Assembly: GCA_002365175.1 (NCBI GenBank)
Contig: DEZK01000013.1
Coordinates: 1-64,000, forward strand
Direction of reading: 5' to 3'
Origin: Raskinella chloraquaticus (SeqCode)
GTDB taxonomy: Bacteria > Pseudomonadota > Alphaproteobacteria > Rhizobiales > UBA4765
DNA: 64,000 bases
The notes under the pieces were generated by a model. It worked only from the letters and a program-made list of their open reading frames with translations, did not search any database and was not told the DNA's origin. Both the position numbers and the translations under genes were made by a program. Positions 49,141 to 58,832 of this stretch are shown here, piece after piece; the first letter of the stretch is position 1; the number at the start of each line of letters is the position of its first letter.

Positions 49141-50343
49141 CTAACGCAAATCAGCGGTTTCGTCAAAAAGCCGCACACATTCCTGCAGGGCGAAGCGATC
49201 GGTCATGCCGGCGACAAAGTCGCAGACGTGGCGGGCTCGGGTCGCGGGATCGCTGCCCCCGTGAGCGAGCTGCCAGGCAGAGGGCAGCGCTTGTGGGTCG
49301 TCCATATAGCGCAAGAATAACCGGCTTACTGCGTCCTCAGCCCGGCGCCTGACCGCCATCACCGGACCTGAGCGATACATGTGATGGTAGAGGAATGTTT
49401 TCAACTCGCTTTCCGCCTGCGCCATTGCGGCGGAAAAGGCGATCACCGGCGCGTCGTGGCGGCGGATGGCGTCGGCGCCCTCGCCTGTCACGCCGGCAAG
49501 CCGCAGCTGGCTTTCGACGATCACGTCCTCGATCAGCCGGGTAATCACGCGCCTCACGACCTCATAGGCCCGCCTCTGGCTCTCAAGACGCCGGTATTTG
49601 TCGTCCACCTGCTGCAAGATATCTTTGACGAGCGGTACTTCAGCCAGGTCATCAAGGGTAAACAGGCCGGCCCGCAGCCCATCGTCGACATCGTGGGCGT
49701 CATAGGCAATGTCGTCGGCAATTGCCGCGCCTTGCGCCTCGGCGGATGGCCATGACCACAGCCACAGATCGTGGAGGCGGGCATAATCGATGACGCCGTA
49801 GGGCAATCCGGCTTTGTATCTGCCGATTGGCACGCCCTCGCGCGAGGTCAGCGGACCGTTATGCTTCACCAGGCCTTCGAGCATCTCCCAGGTGAGATTA
49901 AGCCCGTCATAAGCGGCATAGCGACGCTCAAGGCGGGTGACGATGCGCAGCGCCTGGGCGTTATGGTCAAACCCGCCGTGAGCGTCCATGCAGGCTGACA
50001 GGGCATCCTCGCCCGAATGGCCAAAGGGCGGATGGCCGAGATCGTGAGCAAGCGCCAGCGCTTCGGCCAAATCCTCATCCATACCCAGCGAGCGGGCAAG
50101 GGCGCGCGAAATCTGCGCCACCTCGATGGTATGGGTGAGCCGTGTGCGATAATGGTCCCCCTCGTCATAGACGAAGACCTGCGTCTTGTCTTTCAGGCGA
50201 CGAAAGGCGGTTGAGTGGATGATGCGGTCACGGTCGCGCTGAAAATCGCCACGCGTCGGGCTTGCCGGTTCAGTAATCAGGCGTCCGCGCCCGGCCTGGC
50301 TCGACGCTGAAAATAGTGACGCACACCGTCCGACGACCGCCAT
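49141..50343 (-). CDS. dgt: dGTP triphosphohydrolase-like protein
   Basis: HD-domain deoxynucleoside triphosphate triphosphohydrolase, about 400 residues. The metal site is seen as RLTHTIEVAQI and ALAHDLGHPPFGHSGE, and FDHNAQALRIVTRLE follows. It removes excess dGTP or other dNTPs. ATG at 50343 gives MAVVGRCASLFS; an earlier in-frame start would extend into the promoter it shares with erpA. Confidence 0.92.
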   Translation of the reverse strand: MAVVGRCASLFSASSQAGRGRLITEPASPTRGDFQRDRDRIIHSTAFRRLKDKTQVFVYDEGDHYRTRLTHTIEVAQISRALARSLGMDEDLAEALALAHDLGHPPFGHSGEDALSACMDAHGGFDHNAQALRIVTRLERRYAAYDGLNLTWEMLEGLVKHNGPLTSREGVPIGRYKAGLPYGVIDYARLHDLWLWSWPSAEAQGAAIADDIAYDAHDVDDGLRAGLFTLDDLAEVPLVKDILQQVDDKYRRLESQRRAYEVVRRVITRLIEDVIVESQLRLAGVTGEGADAIRRHDAPVIAFSAAMAQAESELKTFLYHHMYRSGPVMAVRRRAEDAVSRLFLRYMDDPQALPSAWQLAHGGSDPATRARHVCDFVAGMTDRFALQECVRLFDETADLR

Positions 50344-50378
50344 GTCTCTCTCTGACGCATTGACCCTGCAGGAAAGCG

Positions 50379-50394
50379 TGCTTATCTGCTTATC
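50379..50394. repeat. Tandem 8-base repeat in dgt-erpA divergent promoter
   Basis: TGCTTATC occurs twice in direct succession at 50379-50394, 36 bases before the dgt start and 50 before erpA. It may be a binding site for a regulator such as an iron-sulfur-responsive one, but this is speculation. Confidence 0.35.
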
Positions 50395-50443
50395 ACGATA
50401 GAGCAAGGGCTACGACTTGCGACAATGAGCTTGCGAGGAGCAA

Positions 50444-50782
50444 ATGGCCAGCGAAACGCAACAGATTACGGTCACTGAGCGCGCGTTCAGCCGCATCGCC
50501 GAGATTTTACGCGATGAACCGGGCGCAATCGGGCTGCGGGTGTCTGTATCAGGCGGCGGATGCTCGGGGTTTCAATATGGCTTTGATATTGAAAAAGAGA
50601 CGCATGCGGACGACGTGAAGGTCAGCCAGGCGGCGGCGGCGGTGATCGTTGATGAAATGTCCCTGCAATTCCTGCGGGGATCCTGCGTCGATTTCGTCGA
50701 TGATCTGATCGGCGCCCGTTTCGACATCAAAAATCCCAATGCCAAATCATCTTGCGGCTGCGGCACGAGCTTTTCGTTGTGA
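50444..50782 (+). CDS. erpA: Iron-sulfur cluster insertion protein ErpA
   Basis: A-type Fe-S carrier, 112 residues. The three cluster cysteines are in GGCSGFQYGF and in the closing SCGCGTSFSL. GAGGAG precedes the ATG. Located divergently from dgt and 57 bases before xth, an arrangement seen in many alphaproteobacteria. Confidence 0.95.
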   Translation: MASETQQITVTERAFSRIAEILRDEPGAIGLRVSVSGGGCSGFQYGFDIEKETHADDVKVSQAAAAVIVDEMSLQFLRGSCVDFVDDLIGARFDIKNPNAKSSCGCGTSFSL

Positions 50783-50839
50783 CGTCGACCGGGCGTTGCG
50801 GCGAAAGCCCGTTACTTTGACAAACGGGAAGCGGCGCTG

Positions 50840-51637
50840 ATGCTGGTGACGATTGCAACCTTCAACGTCAATTCGGTTCGCCAACGCCTCGATGCCCTCA
50901 TCGCCTGGCTGGGAGAATCCAAGGCTGACATTGTCTGTCTGCAGGAACTCAAATGCGAGGATCACGCTTTCCCGCGCCAGGCGATTGAAGATGCAGGCTA
51001 TCATCTAGCCGTTCACGGCCAGAAAACCTTCAACGGTGTTGCCATCCTCTCGAAATTTCCGATCGACGATGTGCTCGCCGGCCTGCCCGGCGATGCCGAA
51101 GACCAACAGGCCCGCTATCTGGAGGCTGTAATATCCCTGCCCGGCCGCGCCATCCGCGTGGCGTCGATTTATCTGCCGAATGGCAATCCGCTCGGAAGCG
51201 ACAAATTCCCCTACAAGCTTGGCTGGATGAAACGTCTGCATACCCATGTGCAGGGCCTGCTTCTTCACGAAGACCCCCTCATTCTGGCAGGCGACTACAA
51301 CGTCATTCCCGAGGACAGAGATTGCCGCGACCCTGCTGCGTGGACCAATGATGCATTGGCGCAGCCCGAAAGCCGGCAGGCATGGCGGGCGTTGACACAT
51401 CTGGGTCTGACGGAAGCGTTGCGTGCTATAAGCGACGATGCCGGGCGTTATACGTTCTGGGATTATCAGGCCGGCGCCTGGCAGCGCGATAACGGCATTC
51501 GTATCGACCATCTGCTGCTGTCACCGCAAGCAGCTGACAGTTTGCGTGGCGTTCGCATCGATAAACATGTCCGCGGGCGTGAAAAGCCGTCTGATCACGT
51601 GCCGGTTCTGGCACAGTTCGAGTTCGCGGCGGCGTGA
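50840..51637 (+). CDS. xth: Exodeoxyribonuclease III
   Basis: AP endonuclease/3'-5' exonuclease of base-excision repair, 265 residues. Motifs are TFNVNSVRQRLDAL, CLQELKCEDHAFP, AGDYNVIPEDRD and the catalytic His in KPSDHVPVLAQFE. ATG at 50840. Probably cotranscribed with erpA. Confidence 0.95.
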   Translation: MLVTIATFNVNSVRQRLDALIAWLGESKADIVCLQELKCEDHAFPRQAIEDAGYHLAVHGQKTFNGVAILSKFPIDDVLAGLPGDAEDQQARYLEAVISLPGRAIRVASIYLPNGNPLGSDKFPYKLGWMKRLHTHVQGLLLHEDPLILAGDYNVIPEDRDCRDPAAWTNDALAQPESRQAWRALTHLGLTEALRAISDDAGRYTFWDYQAGAWQRDNGIRIDHLLLSPQAADSLRGVRIDKHVRGREKPSDHVPVLAQFEFAAA

Positions 51638-51688
51638 CGGCACAGGCGCTCGCTTGCTGTTGGCGGCAAGGGGGATTATTATCGGCTG

Positions 51689-51994
51689 ATGATGGCCCGA
51701 TGCCTCCTCGTCATTGCCTGCCTGCTGGTGAGCGGACTTGCCGATCAAAGCGCGCATGCGCAGCAGGAATTTCGACCGGGCATCGATTGCCAGTGCCGCG
51801 GCCCGCAAGGTCAGATGTTCGATCTCAAGGAAAAGACCTGCCTGCGCAGTGATGCCGGCAATCGAATAGCCACATGTGTGATGAACCAGAACGTCACATC
51901 ATGGCAGTTCAGCGATGAATCCTGCGATGTATCGCTGCGTCAGGACCGCCCCAAAGGGACAAAAACAGCGAGCTTCAAAGCCGCCATCAACTGA
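51689..51994 (+). CDS. Small Cys-rich secreted protein, unknown function
   Basis: 101 residues with a clear signal peptide (cleavage after SAHA). The mature part has five cysteines in the order CQC, KTC, TC and SC and an Asn/Trp motif CVMNQNVTSWQF. The spacing resembles small conserved periplasmic proteins seen in other Hyphomicrobiales. It lies 51 bases after xth. No function assigned. Confidence 0.65.
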   Translation: MMARCLLVIACLLVSGLADQSAHAQQEFRPGIDCQCRGPQGQMFDLKEKTCLRSDAGNRIATCVMNQNVTSWQFSDESCDVSLRQDRPKGTKTASFKAAIN

Positions 51995-52064
51995 CCCCGC
52001 GACCGATAGCGATGAGCGGAAGGCCCATCCGACCCATTCGGTCATCGGACGTATATGGCTCGCA

Positions 52065-52889
52065 TCACTTTTCCGACAAGGCAAGCTGGCGCCGCGCGAT
52101 ACGCGCGGCCTGGGTGCGCTCATTGATGTTGGCAAGCGTGAAGGCGTCCTCAAACGCGCTGATGACCCAGGCATCGCGCGGCAGCTTCGCACGCTCGCGG
52201 GCAATCGTCAGCCAGCCAAGACCTTCGGCGGGGCGGCGATCAAGCCCAGGCCGGCCGACAAAAATCAGTTCGCCGAGTGTCGCCTGGGCTTCCACATGGC
52301 CCTTGACGGCAGCCGTGCGCAGCCAGTTTGCGGCCATGCGAGGGTTGGAATCGACACCTGAACCGTCGAGATACATCCGGCCGATCTGATACTGCCCCTC
52401 CGGGTCACCGAAGACAGAGGCCGCATGATAAAACATGCGCCAGGCCAGCGCGAAATCCTGCTTGATTTCAGTGCCGGGAATGCCGGCGAGATAGTAGGAA
52501 CCCAGCGCCACGAATGCCCGCTTGGCATAGGGCGCCTGCGGCGAACTCACATCATCATCCGCATGATTTTCGATAATCTGGCTGAACCAGTTAAAGGCCT
52601 GCAGGTCATCACGCTTGACACCCTCGCCACGAGCGTACCGCCTGGCGAGCCGCCATTGCGATTCCGCATCGCCCTGCTGGGCTGCTTCCATCAGGGTTTC
52701 TATGGCTTCGATAATGGGGTTAAGACGACGAGGACCCGCCGCCACCCCACCATCGCTCGTCACGGGTGTTCCCGTCGCCTGCGGCGATGATGGCGTACCG
52801 TCAAAGGCTGCCGCCGCACCGCAAAAGAGCGTAAAGACACACGCAAATGCGCTTGATCGACTAAACATCCGCATAGCACCGTTTCTCAT
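52065..52889 (-). CDS. Sel1-repeat protein, ExoR-like
   Basis: Periplasmic tetratricopeptide/Sel1 protein of about 274 residues with an N-terminal signal (SSAFACVFTLFCGAAAAF). Three or four Sel1-like units follow, for example EAAQQGDAESQWRLARRYAR and YQIGRMYLDGSGVDSNPRMA. Layout and length match ExoR, the periplasmic repressor of the ExoS-ChvI two-component system in rhizobia. Candidate starts are ATG 52889, 52874 or 52868; all overlap the end of ilvD. Role as an ExoR ortholog is likely but not proved. Confidence 0.75.
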   Translation of the reverse strand: MRNGAMRMFSRSSAFACVFTLFCGAAAAFDGTPSSPQATGTPVTSDGGVAAGPRRLNPIIEAIETLMEAAQQGDAESQWRLARRYARGEGVKRDDLQAFNWFSQIIENHADDDVSSPQAPYAKRAFVALGSYYLAGIPGTEIKQDFALAWRMFYHAASVFGDPEGQYQIGRMYLDGSGVDSNPRMAANWLRTAAVKGHVEAQATLGELIFVGRPGLDRRPAEGLGWLTIARERAKLPRDAWVISAFEDAFTLANINERTQAARIARRQLALSEK

Positions 52890-54588
52890 GTTTGGCGCCA
52901 GGATGGGTCAGCGCGCCATCGCGGGCGCTGCCAACTTGCTGGGCATACTTCCAGAGTGCGCCGGAACCGAAATTTTCAGGCGGCTGTTTCCAGGATTTGC
53001 GACGTTCAGCCAGCTCCTGATCACTCAGGCGCACGCTCAACGTGCCGTCAATCGCGTCAATATCGATGATATCGCCATCTTTCAGTAGCCCGATGGGCCC
53101 GCCAACGGCCGCTTCCGGTCCGACATGGCCGATACAAAAGCCCCGGGTAGCGCCGGAAAACCGCCCGTCAGTGATCAGGGCCAGTTTGCCGCCCATGCCC
53201 TGCCCGTACAGAGCGGCGGTTGTCGACAACATTTCACGCATACCGGGGCCGCCCTTCGGTCCCTCATAGCGAATAACCAGAACCTCGCCCTCTTTGTAGG
53301 CGCGGCTGGCGACGGCGGCGAAACAGTCTTCCTCGCAATTGAAGACGCGCGCCGGCCCGGAAAACCTGAGTTCACTCATGCCGGCAACCTTAACGATGGC
53401 GCCTTCAGGAGCGAGATTGCCTTTCAAGCCAACGACGCCACCATTGACGGTAATCGGCTTGTTGGCGGGGCGCACCACATCCTGCTCGTCATTCCATGCC
53501 ACCTTGGCAAGGTTTTCAGCCATGGTCCGACCGGTCACTGTCAGGCAATCGCCATGGAGGAAGCCGTGATCGAGCAGGGTTTTCATGACCAGCGGAATAC
53601 CGCCGACTTCGTACAGGTCCTTGGCGACATATTTTCCGCCGGGTTTCAGATCGGCGATGTAAGGCGTGCGCTTGAAGATTTCAGCAACATCAAACAGGTT
53701 GAAATCAATGCCCGCCTCATTGGCGATCGCCGGCAGATGAAGGCCGGCATTCGTCGATCCCCCGGTCGCGGCAACGACCGCAGCCGCGTTTTCCAGCGAT
53801 TTCCGCGTCACGATATCGCGCGGACGGATGTTGCGGGCGATGAGCTCCATCACCTTCTCGCCCGCCAGCGCGGCAAAGGCGTCGCGCAACTCAAAGGGCG
53901 CGGGTGCGCCGGTTGAGTAAGGCAGCGCTATGCCCAGCGCTTCGGCGACGCAGGCCATGGTGTTGGCCGTGAACTGGGCGCCGCAGGAGCCAGCCGACGG
54001 GCAGGCGTGACGTTCCAGCTCGTCAAGATCATCAGCCGACATGTTGCCGACCGAGTGCATGCCGACAGCCTCGAAGACATCCTGCACGGTGACAGGTTTT
54101 CCCTTGAAGGTGCCAGGCAGGATGGAGCCGCCGTAAATGAAGATCGACGGCACATTGAGACGCACCATGGCCATCATCATGCCAGGCAGCGACTTGTCGC
54201 AACCGGCAAGGCCGATCAACGCATCATAGCAATGGCCGCGCATGGTGAGTTCAACTGAATCGGCGATGCAGTCACGCGACACGAGCGATGATTTCATCCC
54301 CTCATGGCCCATGGCGATGCCGTCGGTGACGGTGATGGTGCAGAACTCACGCGGCGTGCCGTTAGCAGCAGCCACGCCCTTCTTGACCACCTGCGCCTGG
54401 CGCATGAGCGAAATATTGCACGGCGCGGCCTCATTCCAGCACGAGGCAACGCCGACAAGCGGTTGATGGATCTGCTGCGTCGTCAAGCCCATTGCGTACA
54501 GGTACGAGCGATGGGGGGCGCGTTCCGGCCCCTCGGTCACGTGGCGGCTTGGCAGCCGGCTTTTATTGAATGTCTTGGCGTCCATCAT
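52861..54588 (-). CDS. ilvD: Dihydroxy-acid dehydratase
   Basis: Fe-S dehydratase of branched-chain amino acid synthesis, about 575 residues. Cluster cysteines are in GCDKSLPG and CPSAGSCGAQFTANTM, with FCTITVTDGIAMGHEGM before them and GRFSGATRGFCIGHVGPEA near the end. ATG at 54588 follows GAGGGA directly; ATG at 54585 is equally possible. The gene ends inside the start region of the ExoR-like gene. Two adjacent hairpins lie in the gap before it. Confidence 0.95.
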   Translation of the reverse strand: MMDAKTFNKSRLPSRHVTEGPERAPHRSYLYAMGLTTQQIHQPLVGVASCWNEAAPCNISLMRQAQVVKKGVAAANGTPREFCTITVTDGIAMGHEGMKSSLVSRDCIADSVELTMRGHCYDALIGLAGCDKSLPGMMMAMVRLNVPSIFIYGGSILPGTFKGKPVTVQDVFEAVGMHSVGNMSADDLDELERHACPSAGSCGAQFTANTMACVAEALGIALPYSTGAPAPFELRDAFAALAGEKVMELIARNIRPRDIVTRKSLENAAAVVAATGGSTNAGLHLPAIANEAGIDFNLFDVAEIFKRTPYIADLKPGGKYVAKDLYEVGGIPLVMKTLLDHGFLHGDCLTVTGRTMAENLAKVAWNDEQDVVRPANKPITVNGGVVGLKGNLAPEGAIVKVAGMSELRFSGPARVFNCEEDCFAAVASRAYKEGEVLVIRYEGPKGGPGMREMLSTTAALYGQGMGGKLALITDGRFSGATRGFCIGHVGPEAAVGGPIGLLKDGDIIDIDAIDGTLSVRLSDQELAERRKSWKQPPENFGSGALWKYAQQVGSARDGALTHPGAKHEKRCYADV

Positions 54589-54760
54589 TCCCTCGCGAAC
54601 CGCATGCGTGATCACCGCAGTAGCCACACGCCACCGCCAGTGATCGCCGTCTGACCTTCAGGCTTGCAGCGGACCGCCCCCGATCAAGGCGCGCTTGCCC
54701 AAATTTCCACGGACACCAAGCGTTCGACGCGTCTACTCATCCCTGTTTCATGGCCAAATC

Positions 54761-54797
54761 TGGGCATGTCGAGCCCATCACGCATCCGTAATGCGTG
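54761..54797. promoter_or_regulatory. Two adjacent stem-loops between valS and ilvD
   Basis: TGGGC, seven bases, GCCCA (54761-54777) and CACGCAT, five bases, ATGCGTG (54779-54797) are perfect inverted repeats separated by one base. Neither has a T-tract on either side. They could be operators, an attenuator of ilvD, or weak termination after valS. The rest of the gap holds nothing I can support. Confidence 0.4.
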
Positions 54798-54847
54798 CGA
54801 TCTCAAGATTGAAAATGGCTGTTGCAAAAACGCCACGAAACGCGGCG

Positions 54848-57712
54848 TCAACCTGCTTCCGCAAGTGCTGCGACGCCTTCTTTGACGCGCATCAGCCGGG
54901 ACTGGGCACTGGCGCGGCGCTCATTTTGCTCTTCGATCACGTCCTCGGGGGCACGGGCGCGGAAATCAGGATTACCGAGCTTGGCATCGATCTTCGCGAT
55001 CTCTTCGCCGAGCTTTGCCTGTTCGCGGTCAAGACGCTTTCGCTCCGCCGCCAAATCAACAATTCCGGCAACCGGCAGCGCGAGAATGGCCTCTTCGGCG
55101 ACAACACGCAGGGATCCTGGCGGCGGCTGATCGGACAATACAATATCGGAAAGGCGCGCCAGACGGCGCAACGTCTCGTCGTGAACGCTGAGGCGGTCGA
55201 GGGTCGTCCTGCCGGCGCCGACGATGACGGCGGGCATCATGGCGCCGGCTGGAACGTTCATTTCGGCGCGAACGGCACGAATGTCCTGGATCAGCCGCAC
55301 CAGCCAGTTGATCTCGGAGCGCGCCACCGCATCATCAAGGCCGACGAGCAGCGGCCAGTCGCTGAGAACGAGGAGTTGGTCACGCGCGCGCTCGCCCGCC
55401 ATGCGCGCCCATAATTCCTCGGTGATGAAGGGCATGAACGGGTGCATGATGCGGATGATATGATCGAGAACGAACGCGGCAGTTGCCCGCGTTTCGTCCT
55501 TTGCCGGCCCATCAGGGCCTTGCAACACGGGTTTGGTCAATTCGACAAACCAGTCGCAAAATGTTCCCCAGACAAAATGATAGGCACCATTGGCCGCGTC
55601 ATTGAAGCGATACGCCTCGATGGCGGCAGCAATATCGCCAATCGCTGCCTGCAACTCACCCAGAATCCAGCGATTGACCGTTGCGCTCACGCCCTCAGGC
55701 TTGAATGCCGGATCAGCGACACAGCCGTTGAATTCACAGAAACGGGCGGCATTCCACATCTTGGTTGCGAAGTTGCGATAGGATTCAGCAGTTTTGACGC
55801 CGATCTTGGGATCGCGCCCCTGGGCGGCGAAGGTGGCGATGGTAAAGCGCAGCGCGTCAGCCCCGTACTGATCGATCACCACCAGCGGGTCGAGGACGTT
55901 GCCGACGGATTTCGACATTTTCCGCCCCTTCTCGTCCCGCACCAGGCCATGGAGATAGACGGTGTGAAACGGAGGCTGCCTCTCCGCCGGCAAATTTCCT
56001 TGCGTCGCGGCTGCGGCCATCATCATGCGCGCCACCCAGAAAAAGAGAATATCGGCGGCGGTCACCAGGACGGAGGTCGGGTAATAGCGGTCAAGTTCTG
56101 CGGTCGCATCCGGCCAGCCCAGCGTTGAAAAGGGCCAGAGCGCCGATGAAAACCACGTATCGAGCACGTCCGGATCGCGAGTGATTGCGGCTTGCGATCC
56201 CCATTTGGCATCCGCCAGCTGACGCGCCTCGTTCTCGTTTTCCGCAACGACAAAATCGCCGTCCGGGCCATACCAGGCAGGAATTTGGTGGCCCCACCAC
56301 AATTGGCGCGAGATGCACCACGGCTCGATATTCTCCATCCAGCGGAAGAAATCAGCCTCGCGCGCCTGCGGAACGATCCTGATCGCGCCCTCGCGCACCC
56401 ATTGCATCGATTTGTCAGCCAGCGGCTTGACGTTCACGTACCATTGGTCAGTGAGGAACGGTTCGACCGGCACGCCCGAGCGGTCACCATGCGGCACCTG
56501 CTGGAGATGGGGCTCAACCTGGCGCAGCAATCCCGCCGCTACCATCAATGCAACCACCTGCAGACGCGCCTCGAACCGGCCAAGGCCGACAAGTGCGCGC
56601 GTCGTCTCGGGCACGACATCGAAATCGGCGGAGGAAAGATCAACCCGCCCGTCCTTTGTCAGCATATTGACGGTCGACAACCCGCAGCGCTTGGCGACCT
56701 CGAAATCGTTGAAATCATGGGCCGGTGTGATCTTGACGGCACCCGTGCCTTTTTCAGGGTCCGCGTACTCATCGCCAACCAGAGGAATGAGCCGTCCAAC
56801 CAATGGCAGCACCGCATTGCGACCGATCAGGTGCTTCAGCTTGTCATTTTCAGGATGAATGGCAACGCCGGTATCGCCCAGCATGGTCTCGGGCCGGGTG
56901 GTGGCGACGGTAATATAAGTCGCCGAATCGTCGGCATTGAACGTTGCGCCCTCAAGCGGATAGTCAAAATAGTAGAGGTGACCGCCCGGCTCACGGGTCA
57001 GAATCTTGCGCAGGGCGGATTCGTCGAACGGTTTGGGGTTACCTTCCTTGTCCGTCTCGCCGCGATGCCAGGCGAAGCTGCCCTTAATCTCGCGCTGCTC
57101 GACCTCGAGATCAGAGATGGCGGTGAGCAGTTTAGGGTCCCAGTTGACCAGTCTCTTTGCTTTATAAAGCAATGGCTTGTTATCTTTATCTAATGTTTTG
57201 CTCAATGTCGTAAAAAACGCCACGACGGCGCGCTGCATCTGGCCGCGCTCGCCCTCCTCGCGATTACCCATGGTAAAGCGCTCGCGCGACCAGTCACACG
57301 ACGCGCCAAGTCGTTTCAACTGGCTGACGATCGTCCCGCCCGATTCGGCTTTCCACGCCCAGACGCGTTCAAGGAAAGCGTCTCGTCCCATGTCGCGCCG
57401 CGATGGTTGCTGGCGCTCCATGAGCTGGCGCTCCACAACCATCTGGGTCGCGATCCCGGCATGATCAGTGCCCGGTTGCCAGAGCACATCCCTGCCCTTC
57501 ATGCGCCAGTAACGGCAGAGAATGTCCTGCAGCGTGTTGTTGAGCGCATGCCCCATATGGAGCGAACCGGTGACGTTGGGTGGCGGAATGGCAATGCTGA
57601 AGGGCGGGGCACCCCGGCGCTCGGACCGGCCGGCTGCAAACGCGTCAGCCTTCTCCCAGGCTTGCGCCACGCGCGCCTCGATCTCGGCGGGAGAATAGGT
57701 TTTATCCAGCAT
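54848..57712 (-). CDS. valS: Valyl-tRNA synthetase
   Basis: Class I synthetase, about 954 residues. HIGH motif in PPNVTGSLHMGHALN, KMSKS in GRKMSKSVGNVLDP, editing-domain and anticodon-binding segments in order, and the C-terminal coiled coil (LAAERKRLDREQAKLGEEI). ATG at 57712 gives MLDKTYSPAEIEAR. Confidence 0.97.
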   Translation of the reverse strand: MLDKTYSPAEIEARVAQAWEKADAFAAGRSERRGAPPFSIAIPPPNVTGSLHMGHALNNTLQDILCRYWRMKGRDVLWQPGTDHAGIATQMVVERQLMERQQPSRRDMGRDAFLERVWAWKAESGGTIVSQLKRLGASCDWSRERFTMGNREEGERGQMQRAVVAFFTTLSKTLDKDNKPLLYKAKRLVNWDPKLLTAISDLEVEQREIKGSFAWHRGETDKEGNPKPFDESALRKILTREPGGHLYYFDYPLEGATFNADDSATYITVATTRPETMLGDTGVAIHPENDKLKHLIGRNAVLPLVGRLIPLVGDEYADPEKGTGAVKITPAHDFNDFEVAKRCGLSTVNMLTKDGRVDLSSADFDVVPETTRALVGLGRFEARLQVVALMVAAGLLRQVEPHLQQVPHGDRSGVPVEPFLTDQWYVNVKPLADKSMQWVREGAIRIVPQAREADFFRWMENIEPWCISRQLWWGHQIPAWYGPDGDFVVAENENEARQLADAKWGSQAAITRDPDVLDTWFSSALWPFSTLGWPDATAELDRYYPTSVLVTAADILFFWVARMMMAAAATQGNLPAERQPPFHTVYLHGLVRDEKGRKMSKSVGNVLDPLVVIDQYGADALRFTIATFAAQGRDPKIGVKTAESYRNFATKMWNAARFCEFNGCVADPAFKPEGVSATVNRWILGELQAAIGDIAAAIEAYRFNDAANGAYHFVWGTFCDWFVELTKPVLQGPDGPAKDETRATAAFVLDHIIRIMHPFMPFITEELWARMAGERARDQLLVLSDWPLLVGLDDAVARSEINWLVRLIQDIRAVRAEMNVPAGAMMPAVIVGAGRTTLDRLSVHDETLRRLARLSDIVLSDQPPPGSLRVVAEEAILALPVAGIVDLAAERKRLDREQAKLGEEIAKIDAKLGNPDFRARAPEDVIEEQNERRASAQSRLMRVKEGVAALAEAG

Positions 57713-57803
57713 GACGTTACGCTCACCACATCTTTGGAGCGAGGTTTGAAGCGGCAAGCGGCATGCTTGTCAACGGCACGATGTGCGCGACAGGGAAACG
57801 AAC

Positions 57804-58562
57804 TTAACGCCTGCCACGCGCGACGCGGGAAATCTCCTCCCGGACCAGCCGTTCAACAACGGAGGGCAGATTATCGTCAAGCCAGGTCTTGATCATCGGC
57901 CGCAGCAATTCCTTCATCACGTCTTCAATGGTTCGCGGCTCATTGGAGAAGATCGCCTGGGTGAGCGAGCTGAAGGCGGCGGCAACCGAGGCTTCGGTAT
58001 CCTGCGACAGCAAGGCGGGTGCTGCAGCAGCGGGCGGGCTTGCCATGGAAGCCGGCGCGCTGACCGCGCCTGTCGACCGCGTCGCCACAGGCGCCGCGGG
58101 CATCATCACAGGTGCCATCGGCTCTTCGTCAACAGGCTCTTCGAAACCGAGATCCTCCTCGACCTCGACAACCGGCATCGCCTTGGCGGCGGATTTGGCA
58201 GGGGCCGCGTTATTGCTGACATCGGCGGCCGCCCGAACCATGGCAAGATCAAGCGCTTCTTCTTCGTCGTCCGCCTCGCTTTCCGCGACTTCCGGAACGG
58301 CAGCCGGCTCGTCCTCACCGGCATCCATCGCCGCCAGCATGGCGTCGATATCATCCTGGCTGGCCGGCTCAGAGGCTTTCGGCGCAGGTGTCGGTTTAGG
58401 CGCGGCAGGCTTGGGGGCGGCAGCCTTTGGTGCCTCGGGTTTTGGCGGTTCCGACTTCGCGGCCGGGGCTGCTGGCGCGGCGTCACCATCGGTGATGATG
58501 CGGCGAATCGACGCCAGTATTTCTTCCATCGATGGTTCGGCTGCCGCGGTCGCCTTACTCAT
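57804..58562 (-). CDS. popZ: Polar organizing protein PopZ (DUF2497)
   Basis: PopZ homolog of 252 residues that assembles a microdomain at the cell pole and anchors the chromosome. The N-terminal helix EEILASIRRIITDG and the C-terminal oligomerisation region (IEDVMKELLRPMIKTWLDDN, LPSVVERLVREEI) are typical. Between them is a disordered Pro/Glu/Ala-rich linker. The upstream gap (58563-58832, 270 bases) holds no supported gene; it contains only a T-rich stretch near 58790. Confidence 0.88.
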   Translation of the reverse strand: MSKATAAAEPSMEEILASIRRIITDGDAAPAAPAAKSEPPKPEAPKAAAPKPAAPKPTPAPKASEPASQDDIDAMLAAMDAGEDEPAAVPEVAESEADDEEEALDLAMVRAAADVSNNAAPAKSAAKAMPVVEVEEDLGFEEPVDEEPMAPVMMPAAPVATRSTGAVSAPASMASPPAAAAPALLSQDTEASVAAAFSSLTQAIFSNEPRTIEDVMKELLRPMIKTWLDDNLPSVVERLVREEISRVARGRR

Positions 58563-58832
58563 GCCTGTGATCCCACCAAACGCCTTGCTGACCTGCCCTA
58601 CATATCAACCCGTCGCCCGAAGTCCCCGAACAGCGCGACACTATCGGCCTGTTCGAACCGACGCCGACCAAGCATCTGCAGTTTCGACCAGACGTCCCAA
58701 GTGGACACCAGAACGAGCAGCTGCGATGGCTGACACGCTGCCTGATAGTCATGCGCATGTCTGACTTGATTCGCAATGCAAACGCCGGCTTTTTGTTTGT
58801 ATTTTCCAGAGTTTTGCGTCGTCAAATGCGAC

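Noticed and set aside
58785..58805. CAAAC/GTTTG around a T-rich stretch as terminator after tolC
   Set aside because: On the minus strand the hairpin is short and the following bases are not U-rich; evidence too weak.
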